NCBI GenBank assembly: GCA_013397455.1
Contig: VYZB01000030.1
Coordinates: 641,924-705,923, forward strand
Length of the DNA: 64,000 bases
Source of the DNA: Crotophaga sulcirostris
Lineage: Eukaryota > Chordata > Aves > Cuculiformes > Crotophagidae
Direction of reading: 5' to 3'
A program made the translations under genes and the position numbers. Shown in pieces: positions 12,701-26,071 of this stretch; position 1 is the stretch's first letter; every line of letters begins with the position of its first letter. The notes under the pieces were generated by a model. The model searched no databases and was not told the DNA's origin. It saw only the letters and a program-made list of their open reading frames with translations.

Positions 12701-13359
12701 AGAAACAGAAGAGAAAAGTGTCTAGGACCTCATTACACCAAGAGGAGAGGTCCATGCAACGATAATTATCTATTGCCTTTATCGCATGAAAGTAACTCAA
12801 ATAGATTGGAGGCAAAGGTTGGAGTCTAATCCAAAATCTGCATTTAACTTGCATCAGGCAGGCCTTCTTCTTGTATGAACTACAAGCCCTGATGATTCCC
12901 TCTGTCTTTTATATCTGTCATATTTGGATGGCTTTATGGACTTCTCATTACACTTTAATTTCTAAAAGCATTGAAATCTGAGTCACTAGATCCTCAAGTA
13001 GGAATAGCCACTTTTAACATTTCACTTATTTGTCCTTGAACACTCCTATGAGTTTTGCCTTGTGGACCAGCTGACTATGAGCTGCCTTGTTCAGATCCAG
13101 TCTGCAGCAACCAGTACTGGGACCACAGCACATTCATAAGGTGGGCTTAGATGTGGTGCAATTCTATTGCTTTAGAGTAGCTGCCTTCTGAGCAGCATGC
13201 AAATCCCTTTTAAGCCATATGCAACCAGCTGTAACTATTCATGACATACAAAAACAAGAGAAGAGTCATCAGAAGATCCTGAAATCAGCTGCTCACTAGA
13301 AAAAGGTGTTCTAGCTACTGTCTACTGCATTAGAAGAGCTGTTCACAAGTGGCACTTAC

Positions 13360-13849
13360 CTAGCATCCCTTTGTTCGAACTGGATAAGCACATATCTTTC
13401 TCAGCACTGGGAAGAACAAATCCAACCACAAACACCTCCACCCCATCTGCCATCAGTGCCAACCCTAAAACAAAGAAGAGGGTCCACTGGAAGCGTCCAT
13501 GGCCACACTCCTCAATGATGTTCTCGTACTGGTGGGCAAGTTGCTCCTCGTCCTCCATTCTCTCTGCCATGAGGTCAGCACGGTCTCTGTACTCATCAGC
13601 CACAGCAGGAGCTCGCTTCTTCTGCTTTTCTTTAATGTCATCTGGGTGTGGGATTCCTTGGTACTCCCCCTCATAGACCTCATCATCTTCATCATGGCCT
13701 TCTGTAACATCACTCTGGGCATCCTCTTCAGGAGCGGGCTCGTCCCCACCGCGATAGTAACCATCGTTGGGTGCATACCCTTCATAGTTTCCATCCTGGT
13801 ACCTGTAGTCATCTGAGACTTGGTTTGTGTTTCTATACCCATCATCCAT
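13360..13849 (-). CDS. SV2B: SV2B first coding exon (N-terminus and helix 1)
   Basis: The ATG at 13849 opens 163 codons plus one base, ending at donor CTAG|GTAAGTG (13360/13359). Residues 1-115 are an acidic, tyrosine-rich cytosolic tail. It includes YAPNDGYYRG, the SV2 signature SDVTEGHDEDDEVYEGEYQG (about 46-65), PHPDD, and a charged helix-forming segment LMAERMEDEEQLAHQYENII. GHGRFQW then leads into helix 1 (about 121-146, ALMADGVEVFVVGF). Asp134 and Glu138 within this helix are typical of SV2 proteins. Similarity is greatest to SV2B: the short N-terminus, PEEDAQSDVTEGH and IPHPDD distinguish it from SV2A and SV2C, whose tails are longer and start with a basic RGAKDIA-type segment. The Kozak context AGAATGG is good, and an in-frame TAG lies 18 bases upstream in the genome. 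Confidence 0.96.
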
Positions 13850-13866
13850 TCTGAATGGAGATTTCT
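13850..13866 (-). promoter_or_regulatory. SV2B: Splice acceptor just upstream of the SV2B start codon
   Basis: The likely acceptor is ATCTCCATTCAG with the exon beginning at 13850, a single base (A) before the ATG. The pyrimidine tract is weak. A second AG (TTTAG, 13866-13865) sits 14 bases upstream and could act as a competing acceptor. Because the start codon is so close, the bases at -2 and -3 are supplied by whichever 5' exon is spliced on. The choice is inferred from sequence alone. Confidence 0.6.
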
Positions 13867-16800
13867 AAATGCAGTAGATCACTGTATGTAGATACTCTAA
13901 TATACGTATTGATTTATGCAATTTCTAGTGTTGGTTACTTGAACATATCTTCACTCTGTTCTTTGGAACTGATGGAATACACAGCTTATCGGGCTCAGAA
14001 GGCGAATTACTATATAAAGTTTCTCTCTGACAGAGTCTTACACAGCTTTTGATTTGCTTCACTTTTCAGCTGTCATTTGTGACTTGCTGTGCTTTGGGTG
14101 GGAAGAGCTGCTGACTGGTGAACAGCAAGGGAACAGCAAATTGCACAGCCAGGGAGCTAGGAGGATTTGACAGGTTTTTCCTGATTCATTGTGGTGGTGA
14201 AGGTCATGTCCTGAGAAAATGGAAACAATAGAAATGAGACAGCAGTAAGGTTGAAAGAACACAATCCTTAATGCCCAACATTTTTAGTACATGCTTTTCC
14301 TTTGCAAGAAATGGCAACAGAGTCTTTGAGGAATATTTTTGCATTGCCAAAACTCAAAGCCTTAGAAGAAAAAAGAGCAATAAAAATTACCAGCTTAAGT
14401 GGGAACCTGAAGTAGAATGTGAAGTAATGTGCGGTCCCAATTTCTGTCATTCCCAGAAGTCCTGCCTCCCACATGTGCTGCTGGTTTCTACTGAGAGCAG
14501 AACAGTACCAGCTGGGTTACTGGAAGAGAGCTCCCAGGTTTCTATCCATCTCCCCAGAACATGCTCATTCCTGGTATCTACAACTGGCTAACATCATAAT
14601 GACACAATATATGAGTTTGGTTTTCTTTTTAATACAGATCCCAAACTTAATTTTATTTAGTGGCTTCTTTCTTTCCCTAGTGTCTCCCTGTCTGTATGAC
14701 AGATGTACAACTAGAATGCAGTGTCTGCCAAGATATAGTCACCAAAAGTCACATCAAGCTCTGTTCTTCCCATATCTAACCATCAACAGAGGATGCTTTT
14801 CACAGAAAGCAAAAACCAGAGCTAATATCGAATCACTGCTCTCTGTAGGGAAAACCAAGGGAAGCCAAGTCACATCTAAACGCATTCTCATTTTGGACAC
14901 CTGATTTCCATTATTTTTCAAGCAGTTTTCAGCCAGCTGGCTCTCCAGTGTTCCCCTGTGTCTGTTGCCGCACACAGCTGTGGACAAGGAGTTTGGAAGG
15001 AGACTCACGTGGGAAAGTGAGCAGAGTCACGCTAGAGCAGCCAGCACAGCGTAGGCATGCACAAAACGTGGACTTCACTTCAAGTTTCGAGCTACTTGCC
15101 TAAATAAAGTGTAAATGAGTTATGAAATGACATGGGCAGGCATATGTCTATATATATGTGGGTTTTGGTACCTACACAGTCAGTTGACCTATAGAAGTGT
15201 ACTCAAATGCACACACTGTAAATAACAGTGCTGCTTCTGCACTTCAAGATCTTATTTGGCAGACAGTATGGGTGTAAACAACATGAAACTAAAATTACTA
15301 CTACTGCAAATGCTCTGATTTTTTGGCAGCCCAAAACAGCATAAGGAAAGAGCAGAGGCTTGACTTCTCTGCACGGAGTCACGGCCATGCCTTTCTTGTG
15401 CTGTTCATGGGAGCTGCTCCAAGAAACTTTATAAAAGTTTCTCTGCATTTCTGTTTATCTGCCTATGTATTTATGATATGCAATTATAGTATGCCCTGCC
15501 AGAGCATCTTTCTTTTCTCTGACCCCATTGCCATTTGCCACTGAATTCAACTCATTTCCTCTTCCCTTTCTTTATGCTGAATCACACAATACATTTTGCA
15601 TGAAGTTAAAAAGGCAGCAAGGCATTGTTCCAGAGTTGAAAAAGAGCAATCAATAAAATGGGAGAAAAAAAAAAGCCCAAAGGCATTCTGACCAAGTTAG
15701 AAAGATCAGGAGACTACAGAGCAGGCAGCAGTAATGAGAAGCATTTGCATCTGCAGTGGAGGTGTTAATGTGCAGGGGAGCTAAACAGGTTGAGTTTGAC
15801 AGCCATCAGAAACCCTTATTGGGTTTTACAGCTCTTGTTTCAATGCTGGAGTGTCACCACTTATGGTTACAAAATTCAAGAGCACTTCTGAGTTTCAGAA
15901 CCTCCCAGTCTTGAAGTAACTTTCTTGATTAAACAAAGATTTGTGTGACTGAACATGATGTTCTCCAAGGCAGTATAAATGTAGTTCCAGAGAGACATAT
16001 TTTCTTTTGAAAAGTAGGGGAAAACGCCTTTTATAAACAAAAGAACACAAAACAATATGTGCTAAGGAACATCAGACCTTGCTTTGGAACATCATTTGTT
16101 GGCAGGTTATGTTTTGAATCATCCTCAAACATGGGAGCAGGAAAGCAGTGACCTCACTGTATTTGTCCCTTTCTGTTTGCTACAAAAGTGGGCCAAAACC
16201 TGGTCTTAGGAAATGAAGTGATAATAGCACTAATGATCAATAACAGAACTGGTCAGATTCCAGTTCTCCATAGACCTTAGCCTTATACCTACTTTTTCAA
16301 AAGGTAAAAGTATGTTCTTGAAGACCAAGTAATGGAAACTTTTTTGTTCTCTATTAAAAAGTGGCCAAGGCTGGAAGATGGGCTCTGCCTGCTGCAGTAA
16401 CAGGACCAAAGAAGATCACGAACTTAGGAAAGACCTACTGAAGCATCCATGCTCTTTCACTGGTACACAAAGATTGTTATTTACTGTATGAGATTGCTTA
16501 GATCTTGGGAAGTATAGGAAATAATGACATGAGCTGATGAGTGTTACAGACCTGTGAGCCTCCTGCTTTATGAAGAATGTGTAATTCAGAAAAGATCAAG
16601 GCAAATAACAATCAATGGGTTCCCATTCAGTTTGTTGGACCAATGTTTTCTGGGATCACCCTAGCAGAACGTGCAGTGCCCAGAGGTAGGCTGTAACTTT
16701 GGACTTCTGAGTGCTTTACTTTGACACTTCACACTACTGTTTTCCTTTCTTTGTCACATATGCACAGGATGATTCACTCTAGACCTGAGTCTTTAACAAC

Positions 16801-19423
16801 ATTTCACTAAAGCTGAGCTGTGCTTACTCATATTAACAGCCCCATTAAGCATTTGGATGCAAAATCACGACTTCTCATAAAGATTACAGGGTTAGATTTC
16901 TGTAATTACCCTTCACGGTGATGCACGAGAGCTTGAGACAAATATACACATCACATAAAACCTATCACAACCTTGGGACCTTTTAAACTGACAGCTGCCT
17001 TTCTTATACATGCAAGAGAGGTTTAAACACAAGGCAGAAGTAATGCTCCATGAGACAGAGTCTGCAGGGGAGGGAGGGACAGAGGCAGAAAAGTTTCATT
17101 CTGGGTCTTCCCAAAGTCACCAGAGTAACTGAGATTTGGACACAAAAGTCTAAAGTCCCTGTGAATAGTTACTTTCCTTGCTTGAAATTCTCCATAGACC
17201 AGTACTTATTTCTCAATATGTTACCTTGCTTTTTCTTCCCCTTTAAGTAATTTTTGAACTATAGCTTTTCCTCTTTATTCTACTTGACATTGACTGTAAT
17301 TTTATTTCCACAACAATCTATCTCATCAGTTATCCCAATGCTCCTTCCTCCTTAGTCCTGTACCTTGCACATTCTAATCTATTTAACAGCAACTCTTTAA
17401 TACAGACTATTCACCTTACAGTTTTCTTGTGCTCCTTAGCTCTTTAGTCACCTCAGATGTTGCATACTTAGCCAGGAATTCAGTTATTTGAGTTCTGCAA
17501 CTTAAAATAGTAACCTAAAGACTTGGATATACTCATAATAGAAATGGTATCTACTCTAGGAAAAGGGACCTTTAAGAAGAGCAGCTTAACACCTGTGTTT
17601 GCCCCTGTGAAGGAGCATATAAAGGAGATGCCTGGCATGCTCAGGTGATGAACTGTGGGCTGAAGGGTAGCAGAGATTGGAGGGGATGCAGGTAAGGGTA
17701 AATTTCTTCCATGGGTCAAATGAATGAAGAAAGTTCAGGGCTCGTTGGAGCAGCACTCTATCAAAGAACAGAGCTTATAGCAAATTAGTGAGACAGGCAG
17801 TTATGGAGAGGTGGTTTCTTATGGAATATGTTGAAACTTGGGGCATGAGGGTGTTTCTGAAAAAAGAACAGGGTCATTGCTTTGCAGAAGCCTGAGCTGA
17901 GGGGAAGAGGGGATGTGTGTATGTGTGCTGTGGGGAGAGAGCCAAGGCTAGGAGCTGACATCCAGATCTTCTCTTTGCCTTTGCCATGCTCAGAAAGGGA
18001 AAACTCTCAAAGTCAACAGCTGAAGGGAAAGGTTGTGTGAATGCTAAAGATAAGGAGCAGTACAGGGACACTATAAAAATGCTTTCAGAGGATCTTCAGC
18101 ACTTACCAGAATAATCCCTGTAAAACAGATGGCAGAGCAGTTTAATATTCTGACTGAAGGACAACTCTAGGAAAATATCCTCACCCCCAGAGCTGCTCTG
18201 TGCTGGCAGCAAAAGGAAGATACCCAGATCCTTCAGTGACCATAAGGACACCCTGCAGTCACAGAGCTGACTGTAAAAAAATCATTAGAGGAAATTTTCC
18301 TTGCTGAAAGGAGAAAGTAAATGGTGCACATAGGTTTTTGTGAAGTTCCAACCTCAGACTCTTAATGAGGATGCAATTAATGAATACATTTTTACACATG
18401 AAGGACCAGATTTTTGAGATGCTTAACAACTCATGGCTCCCGGGGGAGCTGTATCCTGAATTTCAGCCAGCCAACAATTACACAAATGTTTTTAGACCGA
18501 CTGCGTGCAGTAGCAAGGTCTGATCCTTGTGTTGCTGGGTGGATGTGAAGTGTTGTGGTTCCTGGGCCACAGCTCTGTGCTGCAGGTTGAGCACCCTTGG
18601 GTTTACTCTTTGGCTTCTTGGCATTGTTGTGCTCCTCCTGACTGCACATGAGAACAGGGCAGCCTTCCTCTGGTGTGAACTGCAGACGAGTTGCTCAAAC
18701 CCCTTGCAGCTGTGGCTGTGTGAATAGATAGCAACTTGTGTCCCCTAAATAAACCAGAAATTGGAGAAAATGTGTTGCTGTGCTCCCTGCTTCACAGCTG
18801 AGGCTCAGGAGAAGTGGTTTGCCCAGAGTCTTTACCAGGTATTCACTGACCTGCAGTCTAGTCTTGTTTTTTAACAATAAAACCTGCTATATTCCCCTGA
18901 AGCGGACTTTGAAACTTCCCCTTTTTCCAATTAGTGAAGATAAATTAAATCTAAAAAAATTAGTCTGCAATCCCATAATTCATAAAAATAGTATTTTCAG
19001 ATCAGGTCTATTAAAATGTTTTATCTTATCTAGTGCAGAAGGTTGCCCTTTTCATCAGTGTCAAAATCCAAAGAGCATGGAGAGTTGTTTCAAACTGCAA
19101 ACCAAACATTTCATTTGAGAAATGCCAGCGTGTAAGCTGCTTGATCCAGTTTTTATTAGAGACATTTGTTGAAACTGAAGGTTTTTTTTCCAGAAAAATT
19201 CAGGTTTGGAAAATCTGGCATTTTCTAGTAAAAAAAATTCATCAGTAACTTCGCAATTTACTTTCATGGGTATAATGTTCTCTCAGGCCTATCTTTAAGA
19301 AGGCAATATAAAGAAATATATAGGAAAAGCAATCTTGCTAGTTATATGTATATGATTAAAAGTATCTGACCTCTGTGCTATGAGGCAGAAAAGGGCTTTT
19401 CTTCCACAGGGCTTTGATTATTC

Positions 19424-19438
19424 TTTTTTTTTTTTTTT
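19424..19438. repeat. T15 homopolymer
   Basis: Fifteen consecutive T bases are followed by GCTAACATTAACATTG. No retroposed body was recognised on either side, so it is listed only as simple sequence. Confidence 0.95.
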
Positions 19439-20018
19439 GCTAACATTAACATTGCTGCTGCTGCAGCCACACAATTCAACATCCAGAAGAGAGCTGAGCA
19501 GTATCATCACTTTCCTGGACAGATGGCAAGACTGGGTTCTTGGCAAGGATCTTGCAGAGGGAAAAGCTGCAAGATCTGGAGAGAATATATATGTGAGCAA
19601 AGTTAGAAAAAGGACATGAGGGGGCTTCCAATGCAGAGAGGCTGAAACCAAGCGAAATCTGAAGTCAAGGAGGAGGGATGGGGATTAATGGTTCAAATTG
19701 TGCTCAGAATAAGGGGGGAAATGGCCATGGAAGCATGGAATCCTTGACATATTATTGATCCACAAAATGGGAGAAAAATGATACCTACTGCTTAGTAATA
19801 ATGGCAGCTCTCACCTTCATACCTGATGATTATAAACCCATCTCAAGCCATTTCTGTTAAAGCTCATCTCTAATCCTTACTAATGCTTGCTTGACTTTTT
19901 GCAACTCTGTTTCACTGCCAAAATAATAAGCAGATGAGCAGAGAAGCCTCAGAGCATAGGACTCCAAAACACTGAAACACTTCTGGAAGAAGTAGGCTGT
20001 GGGGAACATCATTCAGTC

Positions 20019-20044
20019 AAAAAAAAAAAAAAGGGGGGGGGGGG
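20019..20044. repeat. A14G12 composite homopolymer
   Basis: Fourteen A bases run directly into twelve G bases. Such an adjoining pair is unusual, likely length-polymorphic and prone to sequencing and polymerase slippage, so both lengths should be treated as approximate. Confidence 0.95.
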
Positions 20045-23000
20045 AAAGGTTGTAGCAAAGTGTGACATCTCTGGCAGCTCTTCAGCAGTCACTTTCCTTA
20101 CTTTGCCTTTCCATGAAATATCCTAATCAGATGGTGGTGATGAGCCACGAGGCCCTGGAGAATTTCCAATAGGATGTTTTCAGATTTGAACACTGGCCAG
20201 TGAATCAGTGTGATTTAATCAGTTGAAGACCTGGTCCCTTTTTTGGAAATACAGGTCAGCCTTTGGGATGAAAGCTTATGTATGATTGTGGACAGGTAAG
20301 GGAGCATTATATAGAACACCATGAAAAAAACCTCTTCTGATTCTTCCCATACCCTCCTCTCCATTCTCACAAGATCAAAGGTAAGATTTGTCCTTGTAGT
20401 TTAAGTCCAAAAGAAACCACTGTCCTCAAGCGTTCTTGAGGGGGAAATATATCACAGTCCCAGTTTGGAAACCCCTTGCATCTGGTTGAATGTCAGCTCC
20501 AGATGTAGTTTCTTAGCTCTGTTTTTTGCTCTTGTTCAGAAAAATCAAGGCAGGCTTGTGAGTTTTCTAATTTTCTTAAGCAGTGGCATGGTAACTGGAA
20601 GTAAAAAGGAGCTACTTTGTCACCAGAGACACCAGTTTTTTTCTGTGTGTGCATGTCAATATATGGTTTTCAGGCGTAAAGTTATGTGTTTATGGCTAAA
20701 ATAATCAACTGTGGCTGCAGGTACTTACAGGAGGTTAACTGGATCTGGGCAACAAGAGATTTAAAAATTAAAGTTGCTTTGAACTCTGGATAAAGAGGTA
20801 TCTTTTGTTGCAGCTTCAGAGGAGAGCGCTGCATTAAGTGAAAACTAAGGATAAAACCAAGTTTCTCCTGAGACCTTTTTTTTATTAGTAAGAAATTATT
20901 TGATAGATAAGTAACACAGGTTCAAAAACTCTCCATGGAGCTTATTAGCAAGCTATTTGTGCCACATAGTCTGTATTGGTAACTGTGAGTGAAAAGAAAA
21001 GTGAAGTATTTGAAAGTCACTGATTTGAAATAGTTTTCTTCAAAGAACTGGCTTTCAGCAGTACAGATGCACCTAATGATTGGTCCCCTGCAGCATAGGT
21101 AGGACACATGGGGTGTAAGTCCTCTGTTTGGCATAAAAATCATTGATTTTCTCTAAGATACTGCTAGGATCTCTGGGATAGGACTCATTTATGCACTTTT
21201 CCCATGCTGTATATTGGAAGAATATTGGTGCTGGTGTAGCCCTGGTATACTGAGAAATGCAGGGAAAGCAGAACTGAAGCAATTCAGTGTGTTACCAGCA
21301 GATTAGATTAATTATTTAACAAAAAAAGCATTTTAGTTCAAAATTCTCTGCCACAGAGTCTATTGAACTTAAGACTTCTCAGAGTTTCTAGATAATCTCT
21401 ATTGATCTGTGGTGGTTTTTACACATTTCTGTGCAGGTGCGTCCTGCGTATGTTTTATTCCACCACAATGAAATGACTACTGTGCAATTTGGTCCTAGAG
21501 TCTTGCATTACTTTGCTACAGCAACATATTTTTCTGTGAAGAGAGGCTATAATGTTTGATGAGGCATTTACAATAGCTCATGAATTTGGGGGCAGAGCTG
21601 GACGTGGTATGAACACATATAGTGCAGTCATGTTTGATTGAATTATCCTGATTTCTGTTAGGAAAGGATCTGGCTGTACTGCCCTAATGCCACTACATTT
21701 TTTCATGTTAACCCATCCCAAGCACAGGGGAGAAGATGTCTAATTTCCAGCACATCAGGTACCAAAATGCCATTGCCTTATGTGATGGTGACTTTCCTTA
21801 CATGGAAAGTGGCTTGTGGGCTGAACTTAACTTGCAGTCCATCAGATTATGGTATGAACTAAGGGACAGAGGGTCTCCTAGATTGTTAGAGTGAGATCAT
21901 ATCTTAAAGCCTGGTACTCTGTTGTGCAGATGCTTTAAAGGTCGTGTCTAAGACAGTGTGTGCTGCAGCAAGCTGGCACAGTGAATGTGTAACAGATGAA
22001 ATAAGGAACAAGCATCAGTCAAGCAGAATAAACAGCTTTTACAAAGTTAAGGATTGAGACTAGCTAGTTGGGTGTTCTTGAGATATAGAGAAGAATGTTT
22101 AACAGTAGGAGCTGGAAAGCAACGGCTTAGCAACACAAAGCTATATAAGGATGGACAGACTACGCATTAGGATTCCAGAGAAAGGCCATAAAAGGTCAAC
22201 TTGACAAGCTGAATACGGTTAATGAGTGGAGACAGATGATATGAGAGTATGGTAGCTAATAAATTATGAACTGACTTGCCTCGAGGAGCAAAAGCAAGGA
22301 GAAACCACAGCCAAGAAGCTTAGTCAGAAAGAAGGTGGTGAAGACGAAAAGAACAAAACCATGGAGGATGGGGGAGAATCACAGCGGTAGGACTGGTGAG
22401 AGAGGAGTGTCTGGTATCAAGTGCCAGAGTTCTGTGGAGATGATAATTTACCCAAAGAAAACTTAGAAATGTCTATGCCTAAACTGGAATTTGGCAATCT
22501 TATTGATATTAACAATATTTTAGCTAAGAAAATACTCATGGTCTCTAAATTTTCCCTAGGTATCTTTTCCCTCTCCTCCTCTTCTCCCATTATTGTTGTA
22601 CCTAAGCAGCCTACAGGGCGCTCAGCTCTCATGCAAGTCTGGGGAAAGTTCTTAGGTCTGTTTTGCACATCATGGCCTGAGGCAGAGAGAGACTAAAGTT
22701 CCATCTGAGCATTGAAACAGAAATGCTGTGCCCTGTGTCCCATACTCCTGGGGCCCCTGTAGACCAGCAGATCAAGGCCTCCTTCCAACCTTCACACCCA
22801 GGTATCTTTGATATGGTGACCAAGAGAAGGGTGAGCATTACTGCCCCACAAAACTTTTCCTAACGTGGAGCTGAGGCACAAACCCTGACCTGGATACCAA
22901 GGAATACTCTAACATGTCCCAATGTAAATGTAAATCAAGAAGCTTTCCCAGGACCACCTAGGGAAGCAATATCACTGCCAAATATCCAGTCCATGTTTCT

Positions 23001-25842
23001 TTTATGTCCTTGTCTTTTTAAATATCATAGAGGGTTGGAGTCTCTAAGGCTTTACTGCTTATTAATGTACCAGCCTCTCTATCAGCATTGCACCTGGCAG
23101 CATAAAGCAATGGGTAATTCAGAGACAACAGTGCCCTGGTGTCCTTTAATGAGTTTGGACATTTCTATGCATGTTTGCCCTTGGACAGCTTATTAGGTCT
23201 AACCTTACTGGGCTTGGAGGACCTGACAAGCTCCCAGAGATGAGTGTAAGCAATAACCTTGGAAATAAATTGCCTGCAATTCAGCAAATTCTGCCTGTGT
23301 CAGACAATAAATGTGCCTGATTAACTATGAACTGCTTAGCTTATTGGCAAAGATATGCCTCTAGCTACAAAGGGAACTTTTATTTCATCACACTTGCAAT
23401 CTGTGTTATTAAATAATGAGCCTCTTAATTAACTAATTCATTAATACATGGCTGTGATGAATAGATTTGCTCCAGTGACAGAGTTATGAAAGTAGACACA
23501 ACTCCTGAGTGATTTCTAACTACTGCGTTCTTTCAGAAGGGATTTTGTTTGAGCAAGTATATTTATTAAATACCTCATTCTTTCTAGTTAATAGTGCAGT
23601 GCCAATACCTGCTATGGCTGTTCCCCCTGCAATGTTCCCTGCTCTTGTCCTTCCCTCCTTTCTGCCTTACTGAAGCCTGAAGCTCTCCTCCTTTGGCTCT
23701 GTGCAGTCAAGGTGTTTTCAGTGTGTTGTGCCACAAAATCACTCTTCGCCCAGAGTCACCGCACTGCTGTGCCCAGAGTGCAATGTCTCATTGTCTCCCA
23801 TCTCAAATGGGAAATGACTGCAGTGTTTCAGACACTAAAAAGCATCACTGGTTGTTGTCTGGGACCACCTTTCTGTTGCTGGAGGACCAATAAACCTCCC
23901 TGACAAACTGCAGACGGGGGCAAATCATTTAATGCACCTCACAGCAGCACTTGGAGGGTTGTGGTGGTCTCCTGTTTCCCACCATGGTATTGCAGCACAT
24001 TAAAAAAGGGCTCTAGCAGAAACATTTCCACAAACTTGGAGATCTCTGTTCAGGCAACCATTACTGTTATTGGGAGCAGCTCTTTGCCAGCCTAGGATTC
24101 TCAGGTATCAGTCTCTAGAGACAGTTGCTTGCCAGCTCCAGTGAAATGTACCAATGCCAGAACTCAGGCTCATTCCAAGAAATATCCCATGGCACAGCCT
24201 GTTGCAGTCACAGCCAATCTGATGCTTTAATCATGCTCTTTAATAGGTTTGTTACTTATGTTTTCCTTTGGGGCTGCTCAGCGATCAAGTCTGAGGAGCA
24301 CAGTTGTTATAATGCTAAGATTGAGATCAATTAAGATGGGTGATTCTCAAACTAAATTCAGCTTCTTTTTTTTGTGAAAGCCCTCCAATACAACTGTTCA
24401 GTGGCCACAAGAGCTTTCCAAATTGCAAAGGCACTGTTCATTATGAACCTTGCCTGTGCAGAAATACAAGGGCAAGAAGCAGTACATTTAAGATGTTCAC
24501 TCCTTTCAAGGTAATGTAGCAGGGAAAATACTGGAACAGTTACTTTTGCTCCATCCATATTCACAGCATTTGGATTAGCTTGACCATTTTTTGGATATTA
24601 AACACTACTGAGGAGACCTGAACTTTGTAGCATCCAAGATCATTCAATAGATTCCATTATCTAGTTATCAAATTCACTATGTGCATCATATATATCACCG
24701 CAGAATAAAAAAAATTATCCACAAAGTGATGTTTTCCTCTGTAAGAGGGCAATTTGCAAAGCTTCTCCTGGCTGGGAGACTGCACCTTGAATATCTGAGA
24801 TTCCTGGATCTTTGAAGAACCTGCTTTTGAAATAACCATCTTGCAGAAAGTCACAAAAATAGTTTTGTTTTGTGTTTTTTTCATTGACTAGATGCACAAA
24901 CTAAAATTGCTATAGGGCCTTGAATATGTTGGCACTGACTTAACAGTAACATAAGAGCTCACATATAGCAACACTACATTTATACTCCTATTTTATATCC
25001 ATATGGAGACTTTCAACTCAAAATATCCCCCAGCAGTTTTTTTGCACTATACAGCAGAAAAGGAGCACAGCTAATTTGAGCACATGTAGTGAGCCTCCTA
25101 ACATTATGGAAAGGTAGGTTGCTTGGCAGTGCTTTTTCTCGAGCATCCCATATTCCTTTCTTGTTCCTGCAGGTGTCTTTAGGATAGCTCTTTCCAGGAG
25201 CTGCTTATTTATTCAGAGCCTTAAATTTGGGCAGGATCATAGCAGTCTGAAGTTGTGTGGCTCTAGGCTCTGCCATGGGTCATCTACTGTCTTGCAGTCT
25301 TCTGAAATGATGCTCATGGCTTTGTTGAATAGGAGAGGAGGAAACCACTGAAACAAGGAGCCAGGCACTGCAGGAGCCAAAGAATAAGAGAAAGCAACTG
25401 CAGACCATGACATACAGCCAAGGAGGTAGGACAAGGCAGGGAGTGGAAGGGTCAAAGTGTAACAGTAGCAGGAGGACCCAGTCTTGGAAACTAAGGTTGC
25501 CTTGAGCCAGTAAAAGGGAGGAAAAAAAAATGAAATTAGGCATAGCACTTCATAGCAGGAGAAGGCTGTGCATTTGCCTCCCAAACAGCCTAATAAATTC
25601 CTGTGTTCAGATTGGACAGTAATGATGAAAAACCTTCATCTCCCCAAATTAATAGCTACAATACATCATCAGGCTATAGCACCATAGCTCATGTGTACGC
25701 AGAGAGAAAATCCTCAAAATCACCTGTCAAGGCAGAAGAAGGATTTAGCTATTATTTATTGCTTAGTGTGACTCATGCTTGTGGGTAGGGACGCAACAGT
25801 ACAGATGGGAGTTAAAGTCACATTGCCGTCAGTGTAATTTAT

Positions 25843-25918
25843 GCCAGGAGACTTGAATTCAGGCTACTTCTGCTTATGTTTTACCTGTATTTCTTCTGTA
25901 AAATATGAAAAGGGTAAG
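25843..25918 (-). mobile_element. MIR-like SINE fragment
   Basis: Blocks in order resemble the MIR reverse complement: GACTTGAATTCAGGCTACTTC, then TTTCTTCTGTAAAATATGAA, which parallels the TTTCCTCATCTGTAAAATGG motif. It is strongly diverged. A second similar remnant lies about 150 bases to the right, so the two may be independent insertions or one split copy. Confidence 0.5.
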
Positions 25919-26071
25919 AAAACAGTTTGAAAAATACATGCCTGTGCAGGCATTTGTCAAGACTCAGGGCTGGTTAGAGGAAAGATGGTTTGATGTTTCA
26001 GGCAGCATCAAGAACTCCGTGCAGCTTTCTATAATGCCACAAATGGGTTGATTAAGCTTGGAGAAGACACT

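Larger units (their letters stand above)
2893..13359 (-). other. SV2B: SV2B intron, 10.5 kb
   Basis: This is a phase-1 intron of 10,467 bases. The donor is CTAG|GTAAGT at 13359 and the acceptor CTCTTCCAG at 2893. It holds a perfect 12-bp inverted repeat (4583-4610), a T-rich stretch (6190-6238) and a MIR-like remnant (9700-9785). Many short open frames occur but none shows a domain, codon bias or paired splice sites. A stray donor-like CAAG|GTGAGT near 3535 has no matching exon. The rest is ordinary unique intronic DNA, AT-rich around 9.5-10.7 kb. Confidence 0.88.

Noticed and set aside
13371..13845. Long open frames opposite and alongside the first SV2B coding exon (101 and 105 residues on plus, 126 on minus in another frame)
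   Set aside because: They mirror the coding exon, have no motifs and arise from its codon composition; the SV2B frame has clear family signatures and splice sites.
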